From NCBI GenBank assembly GCA_005408345.1, contig SEMN01000494.1, positions 329,364-393,363 of the forward strand: a stretch of 64,000 nucleotides of DNA. Direction: 5' to 3'. Of this stretch, positions 1-13,823 are shown one piece after another; position 1 is the stretch's first letter; the number at the start of each line of letters is the position of its first letter. Source of the stretch: Macquaria australasica. Its lineage: Eukaryota; Chordata; Actinopteri; Centrarchiformes; Percichthyidae. Position numbers and translations under genes: made by a program. A model generated the notes under the pieces. That model worked only from the letters and a program-made list of their open reading frames with translations. It ran no database searches and was not told the origin of the DNA.

Positions 1-774
1 GCGGCCTCCTGGGCTGAATTATGCATGGCCGTGAGGTGAAGAAACCCTATCTTGACCGAGGCCCTGGTTACGCCCCAACCTGCTCTCCACCTCTTTTTTC
101 CCGCAAGGTGCCCTCAGGACAAAAGGTTTTCACAACCAGGGACAAAAAGTTGCTAAAAAGTGGACAACTAGTGATTGTTTGGGACTGAGATGTCTTAGAC
201 AAGTCTTTTAAAGTTAAATAAAGAGCAAAATCAGCACTGAAGATGCTTCTGTACAGCCAAGTGTGTATTTAGCGTATAGATTCAGAGGGAAACTTGACTG
301 CTTTTTTAAAGCACTGCAATAATAATCATGTCAGTAACATGTAATTTAGTTAATTTGTCATCCTATTCCGAGGCATTAGGTTACTACAACTGAACTGCAG
401 TATGTGTAGTGAACCTCTCGAACACAGTATGTATTCTGTAACTAATAGCATCTCAGTACACATGCTATTAAAAATGAAAGGACTTACACTGATCTTCTGT
501 TGCAAGTGGATATTTGACAAGCTCAACATTGCTGCAGTGAAAACCGTAGACTCGCTGTTACTCAGTAAATATATTTTAGATCAGTGCAAGATCTCTAAAT
601 TATGCGTTACCTGCCAAAGTAGCTGGTAAATTTCGTAAGGTGATGTAACAGCACGCCAAATGGCTTCTTCCAGGAAGGAAAACTAAAAAACAAGCTTTTA
701 AGACTGAATAACCTCCAGGGATGTTTATGTGTTTTCTCTTCTATTGGCTGGCAAATCAGCCAAAATTTATCAGC

Positions 775-900
775 ACTCAGTAGTGGAAAGTAACTACTGT
801 AAGTACATTTACTCAAGTACTGTAGTTAAGTACAAGTTTGAGGTACTTTACATGTACTTGAGTGTTTCTCTTACACTTCTAAACTACTACATTTCAGGGG
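775..900 (+). repeat. aagtac-rich teleost repeat, partial copy
   Basis: Begins cagtagtggaaagtaact and continues with the acttactcaagtac / cttaagtacaag pattern and 'ttgaggtac', a dispersed non-autonomous element that I recognise from many teleosts. Related copies lie near 4.3, 22.3, 27.3-28.0, 29.0-29.4 and 32.0-32.2 kb. Confidence 0.75.
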
Positions 901-2084
901 GCAACAGAAGCAAAGAGAGATTTCTTGTTTCATTTAATTGTTCCAATTATATAAGGGACTGTACAAAAATTACAGGGGTTATAAAAAAGCAAGACCCTCC
1001 CCAGGGTTATTAATACTTTCTTTGGACTCTCCCATTGACTGCTATACCCTGCACACAGGCAGCATCTGAAAAGTGCCAACTGTGGCAGAAAAGCCCTGAG
1101 GAGAATTAACTCTTGGCAAATACAAAGTTTGTTTTCCAGTGTGAGAAACTCAGGTAGAAATTCACCCTCTTGCTCTCCCATTCTGCTAATTCTATCTCTG
1201 AACGCAGAGGTAACTAAAGCCTTTAGAGCAGAGCCATGACCAAGTTAAACCCCACACTGGTTAAATATTAAGCACCAGTGACTCTGAGTGGTCACATGCT
1301 CAGTAATAAGACTCTGCTGGGTTACCAGCAGGAGAGGAACCCACTACGCTGCCGGGCACTGACAGGAAACACAACCATTGTCTTAAGTTGCCTTGATAAA
1401 CAGTGACATAATGCAACAAGCAGTGTGAGATCCAGCTCATTCACAGAGTTTAATAAAGGTGTTGGAAAGGCCACGAACCAAGGAAGAAGTAATTAGATTT
1501 AGGTGCAGATAGTGCCACCAAGTGGGCAGCGCTTTTATGTTTTTGCTCTGTAAACACTAAAGCTTTTCTTGCTCAGACACCACACCCATTTCCATCTACA
1601 CACATTTACTGCCATTGACAATGTTTTACGAGACACTTTTTTGCCACTCCAAGAAATTTCAATAACATACTCTTTTCTGATTTTCTCTGGTTGCTAAAAT
1701 ATTGTAAGCTTGGCCTAACTGACATAAATTGCCGTGATTCTTAAACACATTTGGTAACTGTGACCAAAGTTAGACGGCATGTGCAAGATCATGAGTACAA
1801 TCTGATCAAAACTGGAGTAATCTGACTCACTTGAAAGTTTGCACAATATGTCCCTAAACTGGAGTTTGGGTATTTTAGAAAAGCGAGTAAGGATTTTACA
1901 CCTACTTCTAAGATGCATGGAGAAGGGAAAAAGTCTGAAGAGGTAGTATAATGACCCTGGCGAGCTGAAACGCGTTGGTCTCACAATAAAATTGTTCTTT
2001 ACATCAAAAGTGGTGCTGGAGTTTTGACCTATTCTAGATAATTGATAAAAACTTGTAAACATTTTTGAATATTAAAATAACAAA

Positions 2085-2235
2085 TTCAGGGGTGCCCACG
2101 TGGCTTGGGGGTTGAGACGCTGACCATGAGCCATGGCGTCCCCGGTTCGAGTGCGGATGGGGACCTTTGTTTTATGTCATGCCTTCTCTTTCCCCCTCGC
2201 TTCCTGTCATCTCTAATAAAGGCAGAAAAATTCCC
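2085..2235 (+). mobile_element. tRNA-derived SINE
   Basis: A tRNA-like head has an A-box-like stretch at 2101-2116 (tggcttgggggttgag) and a clear B-box, ggttcgagtgc, at 2143-2153. The body is 'tgtcatgccttctctttccc...cctgtcatctctaataaaggc' with a short A-rich end. This arrangement is typical of a SINE family found in spiny-rayed fishes. Confidence 0.8.
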
Positions 2236-2383
2236 CCCAATAGACAAAATACAAACAGAGCCTTGGTGGAGCCCTGAGTTCTAGTTTAGTCTTAGACTGG
2301 TTGTGCTCACTTTGCCTTTTGATGTCGACTGCCAAAGTGTGCAAAACACCACAGAGCAACAGGAAACGATCAGGGAATAACAA

Positions 2384-2420
<37 letters not shown>

Positions 2421-2441
2421 TATATAAATATATATATATAT
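2384..2441. repeat. (TA)n microsatellite
   Basis: An almost pure TA run with two single-base interruptions, able to extrude as a cruciform. Confidence 0.95.
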
Positions 2442-3839
2442 CAAGATCAACGCTGATGTGTGTGGAAACTTGCCTGGCCTTTTAAGGGATGATATAAAAG
2501 ATGAAACTACATTATAACATTGATTTAAGTGAACTGCAACTTTGTCTTCATGGCTAAAATAGAATCTCCTTTTAACACTCGATAAAGAGTTAATAAAGAA
2601 TACTGAAGGCAGCAAATTACTGACTGGACGTTTCATCTTTTCTTCTTTGAGGAGCAACTGATAGTCTCGCTCTAAGTCACACAATTTATTGCATGCATTC
2701 CTCTTATTTTGGGGGTGATATGGGGTGAAATGTGATTATACATTCATATTATGACGTGTGCTTTTTGTCCATGTAAATTACTGTTTGGAAATATTTCAGT
2801 TCAGACAATTTATCCCTGCAGGAAACATGTTGAGTAGTAAGTCATACTCTATGGAGCAATGGAAAAAATGGATATTAAAAGATAACAGGAGGAGCAGAGG
2901 TGTGTTTATCATTGTGTCTGCTTTGCTACTGTAGTGCGCACACAACTCATTTCCAAACCGCGTGTTTCTGACAACATTTTTATAGAACAACATTAGAGAT
3001 AGAAAACAACTTCAGTCATTGATATTTCTTTACTAACTAAACATAACTTAAGAAATAAAACGTAACTTTATACAGTTTTAAATATGCTGGTACAATTCAG
3101 TACAAAAATAAAGGCAGTGAAACGTCTCCATACACAAACACCATCACGTCATCAGTCACATACTGTCGCTCAGAAACACATGAATGCTGGGTGAACCAGT
3201 TTGGCACGTTATCCACTTATATAACAAAGCATGAGTTAGAAATACTGAATGATAATTTGTTACTTTTTCTTTTTACATCAGGACCACAGTGGAAGCTTTG
3301 ATTTGGAGTATCCATGGACGCTGAACAGCCACTAGATGGTGCTTTGGATCCACAGGAGGAACTCAAAAAAAAAAAAAAAAAAAAAAGGGTCACAGAATAC
3401 TTTTAGATGCTTTGTCTGAATCTGTTTTGATCACCTTTGTGCACATTTAGAGCAGGTACATGTCCAACGTCTTTACTGACGCCCGAGTTATTCATGCTAC
3501 AGTCCGCATGGTCTCTTTCTAATGATGATACCAGGATGTCCCTGGCAAGTCCGCCTTCTCAGTCCCTCCAAGTTGCACCTTTTCAGACAAAAAAAAAAAA
3601 AAAAAAAAGACACAAAAAGTGCTCATGTCGACTGGAAAAGATGCATAAACGACGAAAATCCCACAGTTTCTCGTTGGATGTCCTCTCGCGGCTGGTATTC
3701 GCACAAAATGTCCAGAGCAAAATGTCTTATAATTCCCATATAAGAATACAATCTCTCTTTCTCATACACACACATAGACAAAAACACACTCACTCAGTTC
3801 TTTTCTTGACTTGTTTTCTGCTTGTAAAGGCGGCGTGTG
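2442..3839. other. Downstream flank of crlf1; no gene seen
   Basis: AT-rich, with an A22-type run near 3366-3386 and another A run near 3590-3608. On the minus strand it must hold the crlf1 3' UTR, but I could not find a convincing AATAAA signal in the expected orientation, so the transcript end is unplaced. Confidence 0.5.
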
Positions 3840-3863
3840 CTAGGATTTATCCCCTTGGAGAAC
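3840..3863 (-). CDS. crlf1: crlf1 proposed last coding exon (24 nt of coding sequence)
   Basis: After a good pyrimidine tract and acceptor (TCTTTTAATTTAG|GTTCTCC), the phase-0 reading adds VLQGDKS and a TAG stop. I propose this as the end of the protein because the phase fits the exon 8 donor and the distance is short. The human tail here is longer and different, so this is inference. Confidence 0.5.
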   Translation of the reverse strand, partial: VLQGDKS

Positions 3864-5512
3864 CTAAATTAAAAGACAAAGTCTGTTACAAATCAGCTTT
3901 TCTAAAACAGACTGTTTTTACTTTGAGCGTGGTTATCCGTTTGTGCGGCACATGTCTGTGATTAGATTTGAATACATAATGTGCGTCCCTGCATTAGTGA
4001 TGCTTACCTACCTGGTTGCGAGCTTTGTGGGATTTCTGCATCAGCACTCTCCACTGGTCATACAGCTTCATGGACATGCTGCTGCAGCCGTAGGCGTGTT
4101 TCCGCACCCAGCCGAAGAACTGCTTCAGCTCCCTGCGCAGGGTGGAGTTGGAGTCCCCGCTGGACTTTGAGTCACAGGAACCCGACATCAACCGCTCTGC
4201 ATGAAGGGAAGAGGAGGAGGGAGAGAATGAGACCGGAGTTAGACTGGCTTTGGCGTTCTGTATGGAACATCTCACAGAGCAGCAGTGGTGGAAGAAGTAC
4301 TCAGATCCTTCATGTGAGCAAAATAAAAAGTCCTGCATTCAAAAGTAAAAGTACTCGCTCTGCAGTAAAATGGCCCCTGTGACTGATATTATATATTATG
4401 AGTATATATATACTATTATATATTATTATATATATTACATAAATTTGAGGGGTCGCAAGAGGATTAACGGGGTAGGAAAGGAGAAAAATACAGTTCTGCT
4501 ACAAAACCTTTGTGAAATATTGAATAATTTGACCTCTTTGGGCCTTCAACAGCTACATAAATGAAACCATCTGAGAAGTTTCCAGGTGAAATCTCTCTTT
4601 GGTGGAACTGCATGAAATGGCTATAATCGATATTTTTTATGATAACAATGTATCAAATGACAATGTGAAAACAATGTGTAATGTGAAAGGGGCTTGCTTG
4701 TAGTGACTAAACAATGAACTGAAACCTGCTGTAAAGGCAGTTCACTGTTTTGGTTCACTCTCACTGCTCTCATAGCGTCGTTTTTGGCTGCAGCAGGCAG
4801 CTGTTTTCAGTGAAAAAGCTCTAAAAACATACTGTACGCTACCTGCTCAGCACCAAACAGCAGTCAGACACAGTAGTAGTGTACTGCCAGTGTTAGATAC
4901 ACTAAGAGCCATGAAAAATTCAGGCTGATCAGTCAGGTACTTTTGCCAAAATCCCCAGCTTTCACGGGAAGTTGTGGGAAACCCTTACAGGAAAGTTTTT
5001 TTACAACCCATGTTTTTGTTTTCTTAGTCTTAGTTATGACAAAAGTTTACGCAGCAATTTCATTGTTAAGTCTGGGGAGGCAACAACCGCAGGTAGCCCC
5101 AGTTAAATTGTGTTCAGTCTCCTTAATTGATCTTTTTATCAGTTCTTTGCAAAGCCCTTTGTGTTGCAACAAAAAAAAATTACATAATCAAAGTCTGGTT
5201 TGATTTTGTAATGGCTTGGTTTGGCAATAATTAGATTTGGTTTGGCTATGATTTTTGATTTGATTTGATTTGAGTTGGTTTAACTGATGCATCTGCCATA
5301 AATAAAACTGCCAATACAATACAAAACTTGCTGGAAGAAGGGTAAAGAAGGATAAAACAGCACCATCTTCTTCTTGTTTGAGGCAGTGGGAGGGAACTGT
5401 GGGACGTGTGGTACACCATGATATAAAACAAATCTTAGTGGTACAAATTGCCTCTTAAAATGGACCAAAAGGCTCTCAAGAACTGAGATCAAGAGCAAAA
5501 ATTGGCTAAATT

Positions 5513-5591
<79 letters not shown>

Positions 5592-8500
5592 AGTGTGCAC
5601 TCACCACTGTGGGGTGTGGATGCAGCAGTAGGATGGCTCCACTCGCTCCAGATCCCAGCTTTGCGAGAGCCGTAGATGCCCACGGGGTTACAGCGAACCT
5701 GGAGAAAAATACAACATCATGAACACAGACCAAATCTGGAGTTACACACACTTCAACACACTTGTGCAGACAACCACACCACACCATACCATACCTGGAC
5801 AAAATACACTGTTCCAGGTCTCAGTCCAGCCAATCTACAAGATGTCTGATTCCCAACGTCATCCATCACCTACACGAAAAACAAAAAAGAGAAGAGTTGA
5901 GTGCTGGAGGTCTGACCGCAGTATTAAATACCAATGGGCATAAACTAAAACACAGGGCAGAATCAAGATGTGTAGAACACACAACCGCAAACCATGTACA
6001 GACCTAAACATGAATGCACACCACATTGTTTAGTGGCTCCTGATCAGCATGTTTATGAAAATATTTTCATGTAATCGTGCCTGCTGGGTAAAATCTGCTC
6101 TCTATTACTTATTACAGAGCGGGATATGCTGAGAAACACACTCAGGAGCGTGATTAGGTACTCAAACAAACAAACAGACAGACAGGCAAAACTAAAGACA
6201 GGAAAATAGATAGAGAGGAAGAAACTGCAGTTAATAATGTTCTCTAATAGTCCCCACTTTCTCTCTGGCATTGAGTCTGTAAACACTTGTTAAGAACGAC
6301 TACAACAGAAAACAGAACATGGAAATTACAGGCATCAGAGGGCTAATGATGTGACGTGGGGAAGCCAAATTGCCGAGCGTCTTTACAGCCATATTGAAGA
6401 CATTAGCAGCTGAGATGAATCCCTCCATTCCTCAGCATGACCTCATGATTAGGGCCGGTTCAGAGGGAAACTGCGTTTTGTTTTCACCACCAAACCCTTA
6501 AAGCCACTTTAAGGATTTAAGTCTCCTCTCTCCTCCTTCGCAGCGGTCTCATCCCTCCTCCGCCGCCTCTCTCCACTCCCCTTCTTTTCTTTTTCCACTT
6601 TGCGAGCAAAGACTTGCTTATATTACATCTGTGTAATTCCCCCTTAATTACTGGAGAATCTTCACTCATACCCAGAGGACTCAGATGAATTCTGGGAAGC
6701 ACCATCTGCACGGCTGAAGGTTTTACACTGTATTTTTCATTCATTAAAAGTTTGAACAGAGGTATACACAGTGGCTCTGGCCGGTGTTTTTTCTCCTGAT
6801 CAAAACCTGACTTCTAGATTTATGACTGATGAAAGTTTATGAACGGCCCAACTATTAACTCATCTGGCAAAGGAGCCCTCAATCAGACTAGATTAGAGGT
6901 GATTACAGCATTAGGATGAGAAACAGCTGGGACAGCGCTGCGGTGATGTACCTGTTTGTGTGGAAGAGACAAAGAGAACAGATTTACGTCCTCATAACTG
7001 TACGTCCTTGTCCTTTACCTTCCAGTCTTGGCTGTCCTCCAGTCTGTAGCGGATCTGGTATTTGGCCTGAAACAGGAAGTCTTTGAGAGCGGGCGGCGCC
7101 TCCCAGCGAACACTCAACTGGTCCTCTAACTGCCCGACACGACTGACAGTCACACCTGACGGAGGGTCCGTGGTCACTGGAGGAAGAGAAGATGGAGGAG
7201 GTTATTAAGCAAGAAGATCTCATGAAGAGCTGAAACGATGAAAACATGCCAAAAAGCAACCGGTTCCCACTTCTCAAATATGAATATTCACTACTTCTGT
7301 GAAAGTTAACCTAATATATTTGGGGTTTTGACTGCTGGTCTGACTGAGTAATCTGAATACACCACCTGTATTATATGTATATATGTATTCATAATCGGTG
7401 TTTCACTATTTTCTAACATTTTGTAGACAAAAGGATTCATCGATTAATCAAGAAAATAATTGTTAGTTGCAGCCGTAATCCCATCACATCCACATCTAAC
7501 AAGTCAGACCCAAAATGCATCCAAACAGGTCTCTAATGAAGTAGGACATCCCAAAAATCACCTCAGAACGAGGACACTGAGCGCTGATCAGTGCCAACTA
7601 ACGATCATTTTCATTATTGATTAATGACCTGATTATTTTCCCGGTTAATTGGTTCATTTGTTTAGTCTCTAAAATAGTGAAAAATGCCCATTATAATTTC
7701 CCACAGTCCAAGATGATGCATGTCTTGTTTTGTCTGACCAACAGAGTGAATCGAAACAGTAAAGTCGCGGGCCGGAAAACCAAAACAATGAGCTGAAAGA
7801 CGCAATAACGGAGCGGATCTGTAGAGGTGTGTGATCATTCTCTGCTGGTTCGTCTATGAGCGACTTTGTTCACATTACACACAGCCGTTTAATCCATTGT
7901 TAATGGCTTGTATGCGTGACTATAATGTCATAATCAGTGCGAAATCTCAAATGTACAAACAATGATTTCATGAGAGGCACAAACTGGGGTATTTTTTTAA
8001 AATAATTTATTGCATTCATTAAAAAGTATATTTCTATCCTAAGAACTTAATGATAAACTTCTGGTGGACAGATGGCCCAGATTATCATTTTTAGCCAAAA
8101 ATCCATAGCTTAGGGGCTTCTCTCTACATTTCAGGGTTCTGTTTGCAGGGTCAAGAAATCCATTCAATTCAAATTTAAAGCGGTAGAAGTGATGACTTTA
8201 TGTGCAACAGCACATTGAAGGATTGTTCAGCGTTGGCGGAGGTTTGTGGTCTCTGAGTGCCTTCTAGTTTCTGAAGAGTTGACTTGTGTGAGCTGGAAGA
8301 GGCTTTTTCATCTGACAACGATTATCTTTTCGACAAACAAACATATGGTGACAGACCATTATTTTAACTTTCCTCGCGTTTTGTTTTGGGCTTTTGAGAT
8401 CGTTTCAATATCAACTTCAGTTGCTTTTCATAATGTCATCCCCTACCAATAAACAAACAAGACAACTCAGGGGAGAGGAGAAGATGGGAAAGATTCTGTG

Positions 8501-10029
8501 GAGGGAAAAAGTGGGAGTTGACATGAGAGTTTTAGAGGATTTGATTCTGGTCGCCAGTGTTCGGAGGAGCCGGAGACTCTCTCTGAACTAAAACGGGTTA
8601 CTTCAGACGGGTCAGTTCATATTCATGGGTGATTTAAAAAGTGTAAACTACAGTTTTAAAGCTTTGGTAAAACATCTTAGTACTGTGGAGAAACTAATTG
8701 CCCAAACCAATGAGAAGTATAGGACATATGCAATTAGATGGACAAACAGAGGGTAGATAAACTGCAATTAATTTAAATAATTGATGCACTTGAATGTATT
8801 TTCTCTTCTTTTCTGCATTAATGTGGGGCTTTAAATTGCAATGGTTTGAAATTATTTAAATTATTTAGGCTAACTAATGATATCTCAGGACCAAGATGAG
8901 TTAAGAGTTTGTTTTTTCGTTATCTCAGGATGACACAGTTGTTTTCTTGTAATAACAGGTTAATTATAACCAAGGGCATAATTTCCACTCTTCAGAATCA
9001 TGTTTTTTCCCCTCCTACTTTTCCACTTTCAGTCTTCTTACTGTTCATATTTCAGATGAGAGAAGTTGATAAAAAAAAAAATGCTGATATGTTTCCAGTT
9101 ATTCCTGCGATCACAGCAGTTAAACTTTACAAGCAGCAGCAAGTGTTTTGGAAGAAGCTACTGCCCTACCCTCTGATTGGTGGATGTTTGGACCCAGTTT
9201 GAGAGCAGGACTGCCGGCAAGACTCAGGTCTGGAAAAAATGCTTTTTTTCGAGTAAAAAAATCATAATTTAAATCCATCTTTTTGTTTACAGTCAATAAC
9301 GAATTGAACACCATTCAAAGATGAGACAGTAAAGGTGCTCTTTGTAGTAAAGATCCATATGACATATGGCATTCACATATTTTCATTGTTATTTTGAGAT
9401 GAACAAGATATTCTATTACATCATTCTTGTTTTGTTTTTTTAACAATTATTCCTTTATCACAGGAAAAGCCAAGATATCCTGAGATAACGGGATAATTAA
9501 CTCGTATAAAATGATTGCAACCACGGCCCCTCTTGACTTCCGTAGAATAGCTGGAAGAGAAAATAGTTTAAATGGTACGTGTTGTTCCTATACATTATAT
9601 GCATTGGGCTATAAAAGTCGATGAAACATGACAAATTAGAGATGAATCATTGTTAACATATGTTGTGTCATCCCTCAACACATCCTCTTCTCAGAGTCAG
9701 ACACTAATACAAGTTGCCTCTAGTCTCTCGCTTCAGAGGGTTCCCCCGTGACTGAGGAATGCAGCGAAAACTGTAGGTGTTTCTACCTCGCCTTCATAAC
9801 TGATTAGACATGACGGTAGACGTGAGTGACTCACAGCAGCTTGGCACAGGTGTGGTTGCTGTGTTTTATGACCCGCTACTGTTGTGGAAACTGCTTGAAT
9901 GAAAAGAATGGCCAGGGCAACCTGAGCGAAACAAAACGTGCACACCAGTCCAGAAACCGCCTACACTCTGCCTGTCTCTCCGTTTCTATACTGTTACCAG
10001 GCCCTGCCCTGCCCTCGGGGTGTGTAAAC

Positions 10030-10087
<58 letters not shown>

Positions 10088-10399
10088 ATACATTAGGGAA
10101 CGGAAAGGGATTACAGTTTGATGGATGCTTGTTTCCTCGCCAGTGACGTGTTCACTTCTGAAACTCTATATGGTTTTCTCTCGGTACATTTCCCCGACAC
10201 CGTTCGGAGCGTGTTAGGAGTGAACCAGGTGAAGGGCTCCAAGCTAATCATGTTGTATTATTTCAGGTCCAAGTCTTAAAGCCTCAAAGCCCAAACTCCT
10301 CAGGCCTCGGGGGTCTGCAGGCGGCTCGGAGACAGGATTAGGTTCAAGGATCAGTCTGGAACATTCCAAAACTACATAAAAGGGGGTTAGCTGGTGTCT

Positions 10400-10446
<47 letters not shown>

Positions 10447-13370
10447 CTGTTTGTGTGTGTCCAGTGAGCACGAGTAAAGAGAAAATGAGCTCATTTAAAG
10501 AGAGAGGGCGTTTCCATTCGTCACACACCTACGCCTCTCCAGGTGTGTGCATGCATGTGTGTATAAGCGTGTGTGTGTGTGTGTGTGTTTTTTAGGGGAT
10601 GGTGAGAAAAGAGAAGAATTTGATCTCGTTGCATGGTCCGTTTGCTTAAACCGCACTAAGCTAGGCAACGGACCACATAACAAAGCTTTAAAAGGGAACA
10701 CCGGTCAGTTCCTATCAGCGTGAAGCTGGATGAGTACTTGTGAACAACTTTCTCCAAAAGCCAGAAGCCACAGAACTCAAGCCAATGTCCTGTCTGTAGG
10801 GATAAAAGAGATGAATTTATAAAGTGAAGTGATGCTCTTCCTTCACATTTTAAGGACGTTCATTTGAGGCTAAAGCATGGTCCCCAACCTGTGGGTCACA
10901 TGATGAATCTGAGGGGTCATGAGATGATACATATGGGTAGGAATGAACTGCTTACAGTTCTCCCTTAAGTAGCTTTAAGGTTATTAAATTATTTTATCCC
11001 ACGCTGTCTGACAGTATCACATACAGTATATATTCTGTATCAGGTTGTTCCAGCTCTTTATTGAATCTGTATGATGTTTACACAGGGAGGAATATTCAAA
11101 CTTTTTCGACTTTTTCGGGTTGCACCATTCATCAGGTGTAAATATTAAAACATTCTCTCTGAAAACTTAAAGTCACTGCTGCAGGCCAAAAAAATGTCTG
11201 GCACATAAACTGCTCACACATCGTAGACTACCTTCGACCCCCTGTAATGTGGGGTCAAAGGTAGACATTGCTTTGTCACAAGCCTAAAAGGCCGGTATCC
11301 ACTGTCCTAGATTATAGCCTGAGGGCTCACTGACATTAGGATCTAAGCTCTAAAAAACAAAGTTCACTTCTTCTCACACTCACCCACGTCTAGGATGTCA
11401 AGGGTGATGACATCAGAGTTAGCCTGGCCCAGCTGGTTGGAGGCCTCCACCCAGATCTCGTAGGGCGTGAAGAGGTGCAGATCCCGAGTGATGCTGCAGG
11501 AGTAAGGCTGCGAATGAGTGTAATCCTCACACTCCTTCTCCTTACCATACCATCTGGGAGGAAAACAGAAAATACTGAAATAACTCTGGACAGCGTCAAT
11601 ATCCTTGAATAATGCAGGTTATATAGAATTTATTGTATAATGTTTATCTGGCACTAGTGGTATTATTAAGTCCTTATTTACACAAATCGGACTGCAGTAA
11701 GAGATCTCCATGCAGTTGACACGCCTGTAGGCAGTGCATGTCAAATCATTTCCCTTTTGGCGCTTTTAAATAGCTGATTTAAGTATCAAAGTATCAAGCA
11801 ACCCATCTGAGACTCATTTTTGAAAATGTATCGCTCCCAGATGAAAACCCATTTACCTAATTCTCATGAAATTTGGCTTTTCTAAAGACAAAGGGCTTCA
11901 CCCTCTGGCAACTGCTCATGTTATTTTTCTTAAAATAAGGTCTGCCAAAGAGATAAGGTATCTTGTCCTGTTTCCAGCTCCACTTAAGCTTGTTTCTGGG
12001 GCTTTTTGGAGGCATGTCAGTATCATAAAACAAAATGTCATGAAATATGTTGATTTTGACTGAGAACATTTGCAATAAGATCACCAAGTTGGATATTTAA
12101 CCCATTTGAACCCAAGGCTGGTTTTGCTTGGTTTCCACTCCCTTCATTTACAGGCTCACGGCAGTCACTACAGGTCTCTACATGTTGTAATATTCAGAAT
12201 AAGATAGCCTACTCAGAAATGCAATCAATTGACCGTTAGCTAAACCACTCCTCACTTTCCCCACATGTTGAAGCGATGTCGATGGAGCTGTAGTAAGAGC
12301 GAGACAAAGAGTTTGGAGGGTGGTGTCCTTTTTTTAAGCCCATCCAAAACCAAAGCACAAGATCAAAAGTGTAAGGAATTAATTAAACAGTGTGGTTATC
12401 TGCTCTGTTGCAATCATTAGCATGCCCGGCTAAGTAGCTTATTACTGGTGGTAGTAACCAAACATTGCTTACAATTAAGGACCACATCATTACATTAATT
12501 TGTGGGGTTACAGGTGACGTTAAAAAAAATTCCCCATTAACGGCTAGCACATCCATTGTGTAGTGTTTCCTCACTATGTAGAGGTCCGTCCTGGATGCTA
12601 CTACATCAGAGTTTAGGCTAATGTTACCATCTCTGTCCTGCTCTATTGGGTTTGGGGAGTTTTGCAGGCAAACTTACCTGAGATAGCGTTACTTTACATT
12701 GGTTAGTCCTCATCCTAAAAGTCTTTTATCATATACTCTTAATAGTGAAAACATACTGTTTGAAAATACAAACTATGAGTTAACTAATAAGTAAACTAAG
12801 CATGCCAAACAGGGCTATGTTTAAACAAAATAACAGTCATATCTTACATTTTTCTTTATCATACTTATAATACTCAGATTAACTAGCTCTACGCTGTCGG
12901 GTCGGCCTATAAAAGGCTGATATTATATATCGTCTGACCCCCAAATAATAATCATTTCTGGATTTATGGATGTTTATCCTCAATGACTGGACTATTAGAA
13001 AGAGTAAAAGAGTAGTGTGTGATGTCTGCTCTGATTTGACTCTGAGAAGAAGAGGTCTGATTTATCAGTTGTGTTCAAAAGGCTGATCTTTAATTTCCAC
13101 AGTGATCTGAATGACTGCATGTAGCTGTAGTAGTGTGTGTCTGTATACCTGAGTTTGTACTTGAGCGTGTACTGTGTGCTAATGTTAGTCTCTCCTTTTC
13201 CTCCTGGAGCCCAGCTGCAAGTCAGGTCTTTGGTGTTCCTGGACCAGCAGGTCAGATTGACCGGCTTCTCTGGAGGCACTGGGACAGAAAGAGGGACAGA
13301 TGGACAGATGGGGAGAAAGGGGGAAGAAAATAGAGTCAGAGACATGGGTGAAGAGAAAGGAGGGTAAAAC

Positions 13371-13421
<51 letters not shown>

Positions 13422-13733
13422 CAGGGGAGAGAAAAAAGGTTGAGGGAAGATGTAGGGTCATTGAGGGTACAAAGTTACCAGCCCCTTCCTCCTGAGTGTA
13501 ATTGACCCACTAGTGATGTTCCTCAGAAATTGGTGTGTTTTTTTCTTAATTGGTGTGCGTGTGTGTGCGTGTGTGTGCGTGCGTGCGTTTGTGTGCATGT
13601 GTGTGCATGTGTGTGTGTGCTGTCTGATTTGGTCAGAATCGGGATCCCTGCCAACATTCCTCGTCTCGCAGAACACAGGGTACTCAACACCAGTGTTGCA
13701 CAGAGATTAGGATCCCGACTGCATCTCCTTGTC

Positions 13734-13823
<90 letters not shown>

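Noticed and set aside
2091..2175. Functional tRNA gene
   Set aside because: The B-box is intact but the head lacks a credible cloverleaf and is joined to a SINE body with a retroposon-like tail.
3437..3961. 174-residue plus-strand open frame
   Set aside because: Contains an A-run-encoded lysine tract and no family resemblance; it overlaps the proposed crlf1 3' end antisense.
5506..5802. Long His-Thr and Cys-Val repeat open frames over GT runs (also near 13.5-13.9, 23.0, 25.1 and 58.6-59.4 kb)
   Set aside because: They are translations of dinucleotide microsatellites, with no protein family, and partly overlap true crlf1 exon sequence in other frames.
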